Assembly (NCBI RefSeq): GCF_014648915.1
Contig: NZ_BMSA01000041.1
Coordinates: 1-64,000 of the forward strand
Direction: 5' to 3'
DNA: 64,000 nucleotides
Origin: Streptomyces phaeofaciens
GTDB taxonomy: Bacteria; Actinomycetota; Actinomycetes; Streptomycetales; Streptomycetaceae
The notes under the pieces are model-generated. The model worked only from the letters and a program-made list of their open reading frames with translations. It did not search any database and was not told the origin of the DNA. Position 1 is the stretch's first letter. Every line of letters begins with the position of its first letter. The position numbers and the translations under genes are program-made. Below are positions 1 through 11,100 of this stretch, in pieces.

Positions 1-329
1 GGCCCTGACCCACGAATCGATCCATGAGCACACTATGCACAGTGGCTAGGCCGACCTCCGCCTTGGTAGGCGAGGTCGGCCAGGACGGGGACGCTCTGGC
101 GCTCGCAGATGCGGATGATCCGGTGGGTGCGGGCCGCGGTCAGGTCGTGAGCTCGGCCCGGCAACGCGGGTGGGAGCCACAGCAGCCGGCCGTCCGAATC
201 GGTGACCAACTGCACGTTCACGCCGTGTCGGCGGTGCTTGTGGGAGTAGTCGGTGCGCCCGTCGCAGACCCGGTCGCACTCAGCGAGTGTGCCGTCCAGC
301 AGGACGAAGTCGGGGTCGGTCTCGATCAA
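1..329 (-). pseudogene. IS5-family transposase, C-terminal fragment
   Basis: The minus strand encodes part of a DDE transposase of the DDE_Tnp_4 / IS5 (ISL2-like) type. Visible motifs are DPDFVLLDGTLAECDR, a YSHKHRRHGVNVQ segment, GRAHDLTAARTHRI and VLADLAYQGG, which fit the catalytic core around the first two acidic residues. The N-terminal helix-turn-helix part is absent, and homology stops about 40 bp before the left end of the IS110 element at about 373. The other end is cut by the window edge or by decay near position 33. It is a dead remnant. Confidence 0.7.
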
Positions 330-375
330 CAGCCCGGGGGCCTCGCTCGTTGCGCTTTGCAGGCCCTCACCTGAT

Positions 376-605
376 CCCTACGTTGTCCTGTGGGAGAGGG
401 TGAGCCCTTCGTATGGTTCACCCACCCAGGGGTACCGGGTGTGGCTGTCACCTGATAGCCGATGACGTGGCTTCCACTGATTGGCCGCCCGGTACCCCAC
501 GACGACTCGGCTGCCAATTAGGAAATGCGAATGATCGCTGAGTAGGGAATCGACAGCGAGGTCGTCCGTGGGAGGTATCAGTACCACAGTGCGCGGAGGC
601 ACCAC
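376..605 (+). ncRNA. Candidate IS110 bridge RNA / left-end noncoding region
   Basis: Members of the IS110 group of this family are known to transcribe a structured bridge RNA from the noncoding left end, upstream of the transposase. It pairs with target and donor DNA. This segment occupies that place. It is well conserved in the second copy (15688-15913) although that copy's transposase carries stop codons, which argues for a role beyond leader sequence. Local hairpin potential is visible around GGTTCACCCACCCAGGGG. No fold or loop assignment was computed, so RNA ends and guide loops are not given. Confidence 0.4.
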
Positions 606-1796
606 ATGGACACCATCTGGGCCGGCATCGACGCAGGGAAAACCCACCACCACTGGGTCGCAATCGACGACAGCGGCCGACGGCTGCTGTCACGTCGCGT
701 CGCCAACGACGAGCCCGAACTACTCGAACTCCTCGACGACGTCATGGCCCTGGGTGATGAAGTGACCTGGGGAATCGACCTGGTCGACGGTGGAGCGGCC
801 CTGGTCATCGCGCTCCTGCTCAACCACGGCCAACCGTTGCACTACCTCTCCGGCCGGGCCATCCACCGGGCCTCCGAGAGCTATCGCGGCGAAGGCAAGA
901 CCGACGCCAAGGACGCCGCCGTCATCGCCGACCAGGTCCGTGTCCGACGCGACCTGCACCCCTTACGCACCCCTGACGACACCATCACCGACCTCAAGCT
1001 CCTCACTGGCCGTCGCATGGACCTGGTCGCCGACCGCACCCGCACGGTCAACCGCCTTCGCGCCCAACTCGCAGCGATCTTCCCCGGCCTGGAACGGGCT
1101 CTCGACCTCACCAACGCCGGCCCGCTCACGTTGCTGACCGGCTACCAGACCCCGGCCGCTCTTCGTCGGCTCGGTGTGAAGCGCCTGGCCACCTGGCTCC
1201 GCAACCGCAGGGTCCTGCGTGCCGACCAGCTCGCCGAGACTGCCCTCCAGGCCGCCGAGCGCCAGCACACCAGCTTGCCCGGCGAGAAGCTGACCGTCCA
1301 ACTAGTGCACACACTGGCGAAGGAAGTGCTGGCCCTTAACGAGAAGGTCGCCGAGCTCGACAAGAACATCGAGACCCGGTTTCGCGACCACCCCGCCTTC
1401 GACGTGATCACCAGCATGCCCGGTCTGGGCGTCATCCTCGGTGCCGAGTTCATGGCCGCCACCGGCGGCGACATGACGGTCTTTGGCACCGCCGACCGTC
1501 TTGCCGGCTTCGGCGGCGTCGCCCCAGTTCCCCGAGATTCCGGGAAGATCAGCGGCAACCTGCGCCGACCTCGGCGCTACAACCGCAGACTCCAGCGTGT
1601 CTTCTACATCTCGGCCCTGTTCAGCATCCGGTACTGCGAGAACTCCCGCAGGTTCTACGACCGCAAACGGGCCGAGGGCAAGCGCCACATCCAGGCCGTC
1701 CTCGCCCTCGCCCGCCGACGTGTCAACGTCCTGTGGGCCCTTCTACGCGACGGACGGTGCTACGAACCGACACCTCCACCGCCACTTGCGGCTTGA
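606..1796 (+). CDS. IS110-family transposase (DEDD recombinase)
   Basis: Full-length 396-residue IS110 transposase. The N-terminal RuvC-like DEDD domain begins with GIDAGKTHHHWVAID and continues through GEGKTDAKDAAVIADQ, which contains the expected acidic residues. The C-terminal transposase_20 domain has ITSMPGLGVILGAEF, then GFGGVAPVPRDSGKISG. The serine of that last motif is the presumed nucleophile, and NRRLQRVFYISA follows. The length is normal for the family and no internal stop occurs. The start ATG follows a GGAGG-containing stretch (GCGGAGGCACCACATG). The protein probably catalyses excision and insertion guided by the bridge RNA upstream. Confidence 0.93.
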   Translation: MDTIWAGIDAGKTHHHWVAIDDSGRRLLSRRVANDEPELLELLDDVMALGDEVTWGIDLVDGGAALVIALLLNHGQPLHYLSGRAIHRASESYRGEGKTDAKDAAVIADQVRVRRDLHPLRTPDDTITDLKLLTGRRMDLVADRTRTVNRLRAQLAAIFPGLERALDLTNAGPLTLLTGYQTPAALRRLGVKRLATWLRNRRVLRADQLAETALQAAERQHTSLPGEKLTVQLVHTLAKEVLALNEKVAELDKNIETRFRDHPAFDVITSMPGLGVILGAEFMAATGGDMTVFGTADRLAGFGGVAPVPRDSGKISGNLRRPRRYNRRLQRVFYISALFSIRYCENSRRFYDRKRAEGKRHIQAVLALARRRVNVLWALLRDGRCYEPTPPPPLAA

Positions 1797-1988
1797 CAGA
1801 CAGCATTAGGAATCGGTGGCCGGCTCGAAGAAGCTCATTGCTGTGGCCCCTGTGGCCTGACTGATGGAGCGGCATGGTCAGGGCAAAACGATGAGGTCAG
1901 GTGATTTTCTGATAAGGAGGGACACAGTCGGTGTGTTGCCGTCATACTTGCCCCACCTCTGGGCGTGCCGGGTGAGGGACGGTGTGAT

Positions 1989-2002
1989 GGGGAGGCCGGG
2001 CA
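1989..2002 (+). promoter_or_regulatory. Ribosome-binding site fixing the GTG start of the TcA gene
   Basis: GGGGAGG sits 7 bases before the GTG at 2003. The upstream gap from the IS110 transposase (1797-1988) must contain the promoter of the Tc operon. It includes an AT-richer stretch around 1900-1915 (GATTTTCTGATAAGG), but no confident -10/-35 pair can be assigned. Confidence 0.55.
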
Positions 2003-5000
2003 GTGGCGGACAGTGAGGACGACACCCGAGAGCCCGTGCTGGACGTGCGCATCACCTCACCCACGCCCGGTCAGGTGCTCACCGGAGCGGGGCCCGGCAT
2101 CACCGTCCGCGGAACCGCCGAGGTCTTGAGGGATGGGACGGGTCGGCCGCGCAAGGTCGGGCACGTCGACGTCCGTATCGGCGATGACGGTGAGTGGATA
2201 CGGGCGGTCGGCACCGACGTCTGGACGGCGACCGGCGACATACCGCGCAACGGACCGCTGCAGATCTGGGCCACCGCCACGTCCGGCAGCGATCTGAACG
2301 ACACGGACTCCGTGTTCGTGGTCAGCAGCCTGACCGACATGACCCCGCCCGAGGTCACGATTACGGCGCCTCCCGCCGGCACCACCGTGTCCGGTGACGG
2401 CACGGTGGTGCCGGTGCCGGTGGCGGCCGAGGTGCGGGACGACTTCCTCGGCATTGCTGCCATCGACTACTCCTTCGACGGGAGCGTCCGGGCCCGCGAG
2501 GAGTTCACCACCCCGCAGCGCTCGTGGCACGGCATCCGCGTGATGGAACTCGACGCCTCGGTGCGCACCAGCCGCACGCTCACTGTGACGGCCACCGACG
2601 TGGCCGGCAACGCACGCTCCCGCGACGTCACGGTCACGGTGACCGACCGCACCGCCCCGGCCCTGCAGGTCTTCGCGCCGCAGGACGGCAGCACCGTCCC
2701 CTCGCCTGGCGCCGGCCGACCGCTGGAGGTGCGGGGGGTGGCCACCGACCTGGAGAGCGGCGTGAAGTCGGTGGAAGTCTCGGTCAACGGCGGGCCGTTC
2801 ACACCCGCTGCCACCGGCTTCTCAGGAGCCTGGCGGGCGGAGGTGACCGCGCCCACGGGTCGCTGCACCATCACCGTGCGGTGCGCGGATCACGCCGGGA
2901 ATCAACAGACCGTCACCGTACGGTTCGAACTGGCGCGACCATATGTACCAGCCGATGCCAGCGACCTGTTCAGCCTTCAGGCCTACCTTTCCGACCTGCT
3001 CTGGTTCGCTGGCACCCATCTGCTCGACGGAGCCGGAAAGCCGCTCACCCCCGCCGTGCTCACCAGCGCCTTCCACCAGCCCTTCGAGCTGCTCACCGAC
3101 CCACGTCACAGCGCCGCCTCCGCCCCGGTCAACCAGGTCCGCGCCGCCATCGAGGTGATCCGGCGCTACCTGAGCTCCACCGGCGTCGGCCTGACCGCCC
3201 ACTTCCGCTTCGACGAAGACTCCGGAACGGTCACCGCCGACGCGGCCGGCGGCCCGGGCGCCACCGTCTCCGGCGCGACCTGGACCGAAGGCCGGGCGGG
3301 CTCACCCGCACTGCTCTTCGACGGAACCTCCGCCTACGTGCAGGTTCCGAAGGGCCGGGCCGCCGACATCACCAACACCTTCACTCTCGCCTTCTGGGCG
3401 CTGCCGCTCGCCTCCCGCGCCACTGACACCCAGGCCACCGCAGGCGTCAGCGGCATCTCCGGTCAGCGGTACGCGTTCGGCCCGCAGCAGGGCGGCATTG
3501 CGTACGGATCCGCCGAGCACGCCGGGGTCGGAGTCTCGGTCGGCACCAACGGTGTCAGCGTCTACGAGCACAGCGACGACTATCTGCCGGCAGCCCTGGT
3601 CCACGACACGGCGCTGACCGGCTGGACCCACATCGCGGTGACCTATGCCTATCAGCCGTTTCCCGATCTGATGACGGGGGAGCCGGCCGGCTGGTTCCCG
3701 GTGCTCTACCTGAACGGCCAACAGGTCAAGAGAGGCCGGGTCAGCCCGAAGCCCTACCTGCACTGCGTCCCGGCCCACCTCGGTGCCGAAGCCTCCGGCC
3801 ATGGGGCGTACCACGGCCGGCTCGAGGACGTACGAATCTACGACCGGAGCCTGTGGCAGGGGCAACTAGCCCTGTTGGCGCGGGAGCGGGAGAGCGCCGT
3901 TGCCGCCGAGTACTGCCTGCTGGCGTACCGTCTGCTGCTCACCCGCCTAGGCACCTCGTACGAGGAGTTGCGCCTGGCCCGCGGCGTGGCATCCGAGGTC
4001 CGCCGCGCCCTGGCCGAACGCCTCGGCATCGACCCGGCACCCGACCGCCTCGACCAGCTGCTGCTCGCTCCCGATCGGGTGACGGAGGCGGGCCTCGCCC
4101 GGCTGTTCGGCCTTGCCGACACCACCGCTGACCCGCTGGTGGTGCCCGACCCGTCGCTGCTGCTGCAGTGGCGGCGGCAGCGGCAGGAGCGGCTGTGGGC
4201 CGAGGCCGACCATCCCCAGCCGGTACGCGCAAGCACGCCGCTGGTCGTCGACCCGGACCTGCTGGTGCCCGGTGACTTCCGCAACCGTACGGCCGGCGAC
4301 GCGGCGTTCGACCTGTGGACCGTACGCCGGAAGTGGACAGACGATGCCTTCGCCGCCGTCCGTACCGCCCGGGAGGCGCTGTCCGCATCGCCCCCGGTGG
4401 ACGCCTTCGACGCCATAGTGAAGACGGTGCTGGGCGTGCCGGCCGCCCGGCTTGCCGAACTCGATGCCCTCCAGCGCCGGGCGGTGCCCATCGACGCCGA
4501 ACTGGGCGCGTTACGGCTGACCTTGGAGGAGCTGCGTCACCTGCTACGGGTACGCGGGGTGGCCGGAAGCGGCATCGTCACGGAAGACGAGTGGCAGGAC
4601 CTCTACCATCTGCTGACCCACCTGCGGAAACGCCAGCAGCGGGTGGCGTGGCTGGTGGCCGAGCAGGGCGTCGCCCTCACCCCCGGATCGTTCCTCGTCG
4701 CCGCCACCGAATGGGCGCCGACCCCGTGGCGCGGCACCATCGCCGACCGTCTCGACTGGCAGGACCGGCTGCAGTCGCGCATCGAGCAGGCGGACGCTCT
4801 CACCGAGGCCCTGCGCACCGCCGTCGGCGACGTCGAGCAGATCGCCCTGCCGGCACTCCGCGACGGTCTCCTCTCCCTGCTCGGCACTCCTGCCCTGGAG
4901 GAGGATCGGGACCGCCTCAGCGAGGAACTGTTGATCGATACCGTCGGCGTCGGCAACGACGAGACGACCCGGCTGGCGCAGGCCGTCCAGACCCTGCAGC

Positions 5001-8000
5001 AGCTCCTGTTGCTGCTGCGTACCGGGCGGCTGCCCGCACAGCACCCGGCGCGTGCCTGGCGCATCGAACCGGGCAGTGCGGCCGACTTCGACGAGGAATG
5101 TTCGTGGATGGGCAGCCACGAGGCGTGGCGGGCGGCCATGTTCGTCTTCAGCTACCCCGAGGACCTGCTGTTGCCGACGCTTCGCCGCGGCAGTGCAGGC
5201 CCCACCGAGGCCTTCCGGGCCCTGCTGAACACGGTGCGCGGCCGTCCGCGGCTGAGCCGTCCGGCCGCGCTGGGCGCGGCCGCCGACTTCCTCGTCGCCG
5301 TACGGCCGCTGCTGCAGGCCTTCCCGCTGCATACGCTGCCATACACGGGCGAGGACATCCGCGACGGACTGCTGCAGCTGCGATACACCGACCGCGCCGG
5401 CGCCACGGACCTGCAGCGCTTGCGGACGCTGTCGGCAAGCGTCATGACCCACTTCGGTACGGGGCACCCCGGCCTGCCGAACTACCTGCAGGAAGTCTTC
5501 TATTACGTCCCCCTGCTGCTGGCCCAGAGCCTACAGCGGGCCGGGGACTTCGCTGCCGCGCTCGACTGGTACCGCACCATCTACGCCTTCGACCAGGAGG
5601 ACCTGCCCGACGTCTTCGTCCCGTCCGACGAGCGCAAGATCTACTACGGGCTGGAGAGGGAGTTCAACACCGCGGCCGTGCTGTCCCGGGGCAGCCACTG
5701 GCTGCGCGACGAGCTCAACCCGCACGCCCTGGCCGCGAACCGCCCCAATCCGTACACCCGCTACACCTTCTGCAGCATCGCCCGGTGCTTCCTGGAGTAC
5801 GGGGACGCCGAGTTCACCCGCGACACCGGCGAGTCCCGCGCCCGGGCCCGGGCGCTGTACCTCAGCGCCGCCGGTCTGCTGCGCTCGCCGGAGCTGACTG
5901 TCTTGGGCGGCCCGAAGGCCCTGCCAAGCCCGGTGCTGACCGCGCTCACCGCATCGGTGCGCAACCAGCTGCGCAAGCTGCGCCAGGGCCGCAACATCGC
6001 CGGCATGATCCGGCCCGCCGAAGAGCCCCCGCTCCCGGCTCCCGGCATGCCCGCCGTCGACACCGGCGGCCGCCTGCTCGCCCCGGGACAGAGGGCACAG
6101 CGCCCCACGCCCTACCGCTTCTCCGTCCTCCTGGACCGCGCCCGGCAGCTGGTGGCGACCGCCGCCCAGATCGAGGCCGCCTATCTGGCCAGTCTGGAGA
6201 AGCGTGACGCTGCGGCCTACGACCGCCAGCGCGCGGGCGCCGATCTGGATCTGGCCCGCTCCGGGGAGCAGCTGCAGAGTCTGCGGGTGACCGAGGCCCG
6301 TAACACCACCGGGCTGGCCCGCCGGCAGAAGGCGGTCAACGACGTTCGCGTCAGCACCTATCAGCAGTGGATCGATGCGGGCCCCAACGTGTGGGAGCGC
6401 ATGCTTGTCAGCGACTTCGACGAGGCCCGGGTGTACCGGGACTGGATCGCCGGGCTGGATGCCGCCATGACCACCACCCAGGCCATCATCTCCGCCATGG
6501 GGTCGGGTTTCGAGACGCCGGGAAAGATGGCGGCCGCGGGGTCGGTCGGTGCGCTGTCCCTCGGCAAGGCCCAGAACGCGATGCAGCTCAACCGTACCGA
6601 GCAGGACATTCAACTGCACACGCTGCGGGCCGGCCAGGAGCGCCGCCAGGAGGAGTGGGAGCTCCAGCTCGCCCTGGCCAACGCCGAGGCGCTGGTCGCC
6701 GAGGAGGCGATACGGGCCGCGGCCGACCACGAGCTGGTCATCGCCCAGGAGGCTCGTATCGCCGGAATGCAGACCCTCCAGGCCCAGGCCACAGCTGACT
6801 TCCTGGTCCGCAAATTCACCAATCTCGAGCTCTACGAGTGGATGAGCGGCGTCCTCGGCGGTGTCTACGGTTACTTCCTGCAGCAGGCCACCGGCACCGC
6901 TCAGCTCGCCCAGCAGCAGTTGGGCTTCGAGCGGCCGCCGGTGGCTCCGGCGTACGTGCAGAACGACTACTGGGAGGCCCCGGCCGACGACGACGCCGAG
7001 CCCGGCCGCCCCGGGCCGGAGCGCGGCGGCCTGACCGGTGCCGCCCGGCTGCTCCAGGACATCGAGCAGCTCGCCCAGTTTGCGTTCGAGACCGACCGGC
7101 GCAAGCTGAACCTGAGCCAGACGATCTCGCTGGCCGAGTTCGCGCCATTCGAGTTCCAGATGTTCCGCGACAGCGGCGTGCTGGCCTTCGACACCCAGCT
7201 GACGGACTTCGACCGCATGTTCCCGGGCCACTATCTGCGGCTGATCAAACGGGTCCGGGTCTCCGTCGTCGCCCTGATCCCACCGGTGAGCGGCATCCGG
7301 GCCACCTTGACCGCCTCCGGGATCTCCAGGGTGGTCACCGGGCCGGAGGTGTTCCAGGAGACCGTCATCAGACGCACCCCCGAGTCGATCGCGCTGACCT
7401 CCCCGACCAACGCTTCCGGTGTTTTCGAGCTGGACTCGCAATCCGAGATGCTGCTGCCCTTCGAGTCGATGGGCGTGGCCACCCGCTGGCAGCTGGAACT
7501 GCCCAAAGCGGCCAACCAGTTCGACTTCCGGTCGATCGCGGATGTGCTGCTCACCGTCGACTACACCGCGCTGAGCGACAGCGGTTACCGCGCCCAGGTC
7601 ATCCAGCGCCTCAACCCGCGGGTCAGTGCCCAGCGGGCCTACAGCTTCCGCGAGGACTTCCCCGACGCCTGGTACGAGCTGAACAATCCCGCCGAGTCGG
7701 CGACCGCGATGACGGTGCGGTTCGAGACCCGGCGCGCGGACTTCCCGCCCAACCTGGAGCCCGGCAGCCTGCGCGTCGCCCAGCTGCTGCTGTATGTCTC
7801 ACAGCGGGAGGGCACCGCCGAGCCGGTACGGGTCCAGCGCTTCACGCTCACCCCGACCGGTGCCAAGGACAAGATCCCGGCCGCCAGCTCGTCCGCCGCC
7901 CAGTCCACATCCGAGGGTCTGATCAGCACCCTCGCCGGCAACTGGAACTGGCTCAGCGGCGAGGCCGCGCCCGTACCGGTGGCCGGTACCTGGGAACTGG

Positions 8001-8104
8001 CTTTCGCCACCGATCTCGCCGAACGCTTCGGCAAGGGCGAGATCCAGGACCTCCTCTTCGTCATCAGCTACTCCGCGCGCATGCCGCCCTGGCCGGATGC
8101 GTAG
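2003..8104 (+). CDS. TcA-like insecticidal toxin complex translocator subunit
   Basis: A 2033-residue TcA-type protein, the pore-forming injector of ABC (Tc) toxin complexes. Residues 10-310 form three Ig-like domains. About 317-395 is a helical TcA N-terminal segment. About 395-620 is a LamG/concanavalin-like domain (HFRFDEDSGTV ... GRLEDVRIYDRSL). About 1150-1250 contains the TcA-typical EVFYYVPLLLAQSLQ ... ALDWYRTIYAF stretch. About 1375-1620 is rich in coiled coil and alanine, fitting the channel. About 1700-2033 resembles the C-terminal TcB-binding region (FELDSQSEMLLPFE). The GTG start is supported by GGGGAGG. The Ig and LamG modules may serve surface binding. It lies 8 bp before the TcB-TcC gene and is surely cotranscribed. 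The family is known from insect pathogens, but the host target here is unknown. Confidence 0.85.
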   Translation: MADSEDDTREPVLDVRITSPTPGQVLTGAGPGITVRGTAEVLRDGTGRPRKVGHVDVRIGDDGEWIRAVGTDVWTATGDIPRNGPLQIWATATSGSDLNDTDSVFVVSSLTDMTPPEVTITAPPAGTTVSGDGTVVPVPVAAEVRDDFLGIAAIDYSFDGSVRAREEFTTPQRSWHGIRVMELDASVRTSRTLTVTATDVAGNARSRDVTVTVTDRTAPALQVFAPQDGSTVPSPGAGRPLEVRGVATDLESGVKSVEVSVNGGPFTPAATGFSGAWRAEVTAPTGRCTITVRCADHAGNQQTVTVRFELARPYVPADASDLFSLQAYLSDLLWFAGTHLLDGAGKPLTPAVLTSAFHQPFELLTDPRHSAASAPVNQVRAAIEVIRRYLSSTGVGLTAHFRFDEDSGTVTADAAGGPGATVSGATWTEGRAGSPALLFDGTSAYVQVPKGRAADITNTFTLAFWALPLASRATDTQATAGVSGISGQRYAFGPQQGGIAYGSAEHAGVGVSVGTNGVSVYEHSDDYLPAALVHDTALTGWTHIAVTYAYQPFPDLMTGEPAGWFPVLYLNGQQVKRGRVSPKPYLHCVPAHLGAEASGHGAYHGRLEDVRIYDRSLWQGQLALLARERESAVAAEYCLLAYRLLLTRLGTSYEELRLARGVASEVRRALAERLGIDPAPDRLDQLLLAPDRVTEAGLARLFGLADTTADPLVVPDPSLLLQWRRQRQERLWAEADHPQPVRASTPLVVDPDLLVPGDFRNRTAGDAAFDLWTVRRKWTDDAFAAVRTAREALSASPPVDAFDAIVKTVLGVPAARLAELDALQRRAVPIDAELGALRLTLEELRHLLRVRGVAGSGIVTEDEWQDLYHLLTHLRKRQQRVAWLVAEQGVALTPGSFLVAATEWAPTPWRGTIADRLDWQDRLQSRIEQADALTEALRTAVGDVEQIALPALRDGLLSLLGTPALEEDRDRLSEELLIDTVGVGNDETTRLAQAVQTLQQLLLLLRTGRLPAQHPARAWRIEPGSAADFDEECSWMGSHEAWRAAMFVFSYPEDLLLPTLRRGSAGPTEAFRALLNTVRGRPRLSRPAALGAAADFLVAVRPLLQAFPLHTLPYTGEDIRDGLLQLRYTDRAGATDLQRLRTLSASVMTHFGTGHPGLPNYLQEVFYYVPLLLAQSLQRAGDFAAALDWYRTIYAFDQEDLPDVFVPSDERKIYYGLEREFNTAAVLSRGSHWLRDELNPHALAANRPNPYTRYTFCSIARCFLEYGDAEFTRDTGESRARARALYLSAAGLLRSPELTVLGGPKALPSPVLTALTASVRNQLRKLRQGRNIAGMIRPAEEPPLPAPGMPAVDTGGRLLAPGQRAQRPTPYRFSVLLDRARQLVATAAQIEAAYLASLEKRDAAAYDRQRAGADLDLARSGEQLQSLRVTEARNTTGLARRQKAVNDVRVSTYQQWIDAGPNVWERMLVSDFDEARVYRDWIAGLDAAMTTTQAIISAMGSGFETPGKMAAAGSVGALSLGKAQNAMQLNRTEQDIQLHTLRAGQERRQEEWELQLALANAEALVAEEAIRAAADHELVIAQEARIAGMQTLQAQATADFLVRKFTNLELYEWMSGVLGGVYGYFLQQATGTAQLAQQQLGFERPPVAPAYVQNDYWEAPADDDAEPGRPGPERGGLTGAARLLQDIEQLAQFAFETDRRKLNLSQTISLAEFAPFEFQMFRDSGVLAFDTQLTDFDRMFPGHYLRLIKRVRVSVVALIPPVSGIRATLTASGISRVVTGPEVFQETVIRRTPESIALTSPTNASGVFELDSQSEMLLPFESMGVATRWQLELPKAANQFDFRSIADVLLTVDYTALSDSGYRAQVIQRLNPRVSAQRAYSFREDFPDAWYELNNPAESATAMTVRFETRRADFPPNLEPGSLRVAQLLLYVSQREGTAEPVRVQRFTLTPTGAKDKIPAASSSAAQSTSEGLISTLAGNWNWLSGEAAPVPVAGTWELAFATDLAERFGKGEIQDLLFVISYSARMPPWPDA

Positions 8105-8112
8105 GGGCGGCG

Positions 8113-11100
8113 ATGGGTGACACGGCACGGTCCCCGGTCGAGATCATCTCCCTGCCGCAGGGCGGCGGGGCGCTGCGCGGCATCGGGGAGAAGTTCGCCC
8201 CGGACCCGGTCACCGGCACGGGCAGCTTCACCGTGCCGGTCACGGTGCCCGTCGGCCGCGGCGGGCTTGAACCCAGCCTGGCCCTGACGTACAGCACCGG
8301 CGCAGGCAACGGCCACTTCGGGCTCGGCTGGAGCCTGCCCCTGCCGGGCATCAGCCGAAAGACCTCGCACGGCGTGCCGCGGTACGACGACAGCGACGTC
8401 TTCATCCTCTCCGGCCACGAAGACCTTGTCCCGCTGCCTGCGGCGGCCGGAGCCCCGGTCTGCTACCGGCCGCGTACGGAGGGCCTGTTCGCCGAGATCG
8501 TCCACCACCGCGGCCCCCGCGGCGGCCACTGGCGGGTTCGTACCCGGGACGGCCTGACCAGCGTGTACGGCACGCCACCCCACGACGGCACCGACGCCGA
8601 CTGGCGCGACCCGGCCGTCTGCGCCGACGCCGACGACCCGCGCCGCGTCTTCGCCTGGCAGCTCACCGAGACCCGCGACCCGCTGGGCAATCTCATCCGC
8701 TACGAGTACGGCTCCGACGGCGGCGACGAGGCGGGTCACCGCTGGCGGCAGCCGGTCCTGCGCACCATCCGGTACGCCGACTACACCGCCGACGGCGGGC
8801 GGCTGCGCTTCCTGGCCCGCGTCGACCTCGACTACGAGCCTCGTCCCGACCCCTTCTCCGCCTACCGGGCGGGCTTCGAGATCCGTACCGCGCTGCGCTG
8901 CCGCACCATCACCACCCTCGTCGACGATGGCGCCGAACACCCGGTGCGTTCCTACGAGCTGCGGTACACCCCGAGCGCCCACAGCGCCGTATCGCTGCTG
9001 TCGTCCGTACAGGTCACCGGCTTCGACGACGACGGCACCGAGCACCGCGACCTGCCGCCCGTCACCTTCGGCTACACCGCCTTCGAGCCGGAACGCCGCC
9101 GGTTCGCGGCGGTCACCGGCGACGACCCGCCACCCGTGCCGCTGTCCCGCGTCGACGTCGAGCTGGCCGATGTCTCCGGTGACGGCCTGCCCGACGTGCT
9201 GCAGCTGGACGGCGTCGCCCGCTACTGGCGCAACCTCGGCCGTGGCCGCTTCGACCGCCCCCGCACCCTCCGCTACGTTCCCGCAGGCCTGCGGCTCGCC
9301 GACCCCGGCGTGCAGCTGCTGGATGCCGACGGGGACGCCCGGGCCGACCTCCTCGTCAGCACCTCCACCTTCGCCGGCACCGTACCGCTGCGCACGGACG
9401 CCACCTGGGCGGCGATCCGCCCGTACACGCAGCCGCCTACCTTCAGCCTCGACGACCCCGAGGTCCGGCTGCTCGACCTCAACGGCGACGGAGTCACCGA
9501 CGCGGTGCGCGCCGGCAGCCGCCTGGAGTGCTACGTCCAGGATCCCGGACTCGGCTGGACCGGCCCCCGCCCCGCCCGCAGCGCCGACCCCGCAGGCCTG
9601 CCCCGCATCTCCCTCACCGACCCACGGGTGCGCTGGGCCGACATGACCGGCGACGGCAGCCAGGACCTGGTGCTGGTCCACGGCACGGCGATCGAGTACT
9701 GGCCGAACCTTGGCCACGGCCGCTGGGGACGCCGGGTGGCGATGCGGGACGCCCCACGGCTGCCGGCCCGCCACGATCCGCAGCGACTGCTCCTTGGCGA
9801 CGTGGACGGCGACGGCCTGGCGGACCTGGTGTACGTCGGCGCCGACGAGGTCACCGTATGGATCAACCGCTGCGGCAACGGCTGGAGTGCACCCATCAGG
9901 ATCCGCGGCTGCCCGCCGTACGCCGCCGCCGACAGCGTCCGCATCGTCGACCTGCACGGCACCGGCACCGGCGGCGTGCTGTGGAGCAGCGATCGCAGTC
10001 CGTCGATGTACTTCCTCGACCTGACCGGCGGCGTCAAACCCCGCCTGCTCGAGGAGATGGACAATAACATCGGGCTGCACACCCGAGTCCGCTACGAGCC
10101 CTCCACCCGGCACCGGCTGCGCGACGAGGCCCGGCAGCGGACGCGGTGGCGTACTCCGATGCCGTTCGTGGTGCCGGTGGTCGCCGCCGTCGAGAGCCTT
10201 GACCTGATCTCCGGGACGAAACTCACCTCCGAGTACCGATACCACCACGGCTACTGGGACGGCCAGGAGCGAGAGTTCCGCGGCTTCGGCCGCGTCGACC
10301 AGTTCGACACCACGGTCTTCGACGACTATCACGGGCCCGGACTGCACCCGGACCATCCCGCCGCGGCGCTCGCACCGGAGGAGTTCTCGCCTCGTACGGA
10401 GACCCGCACCTGGTACCACCTCGGCCCTGTGGACCCGACCGGAGACGGCCAGTGGGCGCCACTGGACTGCCGCGACGAGTACTGGAGCGGCGATCCGCCG
10501 CTGCTGCACCCATCGCTGCCCGAACCTGCCGCCGCCGACCGCCGCACACGCCGCGCTGCCCTGCGCAGCCTGCGCGGGCGCGTCCTGCGCAGCGAGCTGT
10601 ACGCACACGACGACTCGACGCTACGCGACCGGCCGTACACCGTCACCGAGTACTCCTACGCGGTGCGCCCGGAAAGCGCCCAGGACGACACCAGAGAGCC
10701 GGTCTTCTTCCCGTACGAAACGGCACGCCGCGACACCCTGTGGGAGCGCGGCGAGGACCCGATGACGCACTTCACCTACACCAGCGACCACGACGGGCAC
10801 GGCCAACCCCGCCGACGGACGACAGTCGTGCCGCCGCGCCGCTCGGCCTGCCGCCAGGAGCTGACCGCCGCCGTGGTGGGCGCGGTCCGCCCGGACGAAA
10901 CCCGCGTCCTGGCCACCCACACCACCACCGCCTACGCGATCCCGGCCACCGACTCCGGCATCCACGACCGGGTGGCGCAGACCCGTACCTACGAACTGGC
11001 AGCCCCACCCGGCATCACCGAGCCCGACCCCGGAAACGTGCCGTCCGTGCTTGCCGAACAGGCCCGCGCCTGCGCGGCCGTCGAGCGCCTCTTCGCGGCA

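Larger units (their letters stand above)
373..1830 (+). mobile_element. IS110-family insertion sequence, intact copy
   Basis: The left limit is inferred from where similarity to a second copy at 15688 begins (CCCTACGTTGT). The right limit is placed loosely after the transposase, because IS110 elements lack clear terminal inverted repeats. The element consists of a roughly 230-bp left noncoding segment, one transposase gene, and a short right end. The copy at 15688 is in the same orientation and is decayed, so this is the only one of the two likely to be active. Boundaries are uncertain by tens of bases, especially on the right. Confidence 0.6.

Noticed and set aside
6838..8112. Upstream extension of the TcB-TcC frame into the TcA gene.
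   Set aside because: The SpvB domain begins at the ATG at 8113. The upstream part is compositionally Arg-rich and lies over the conserved TcA C-terminus.
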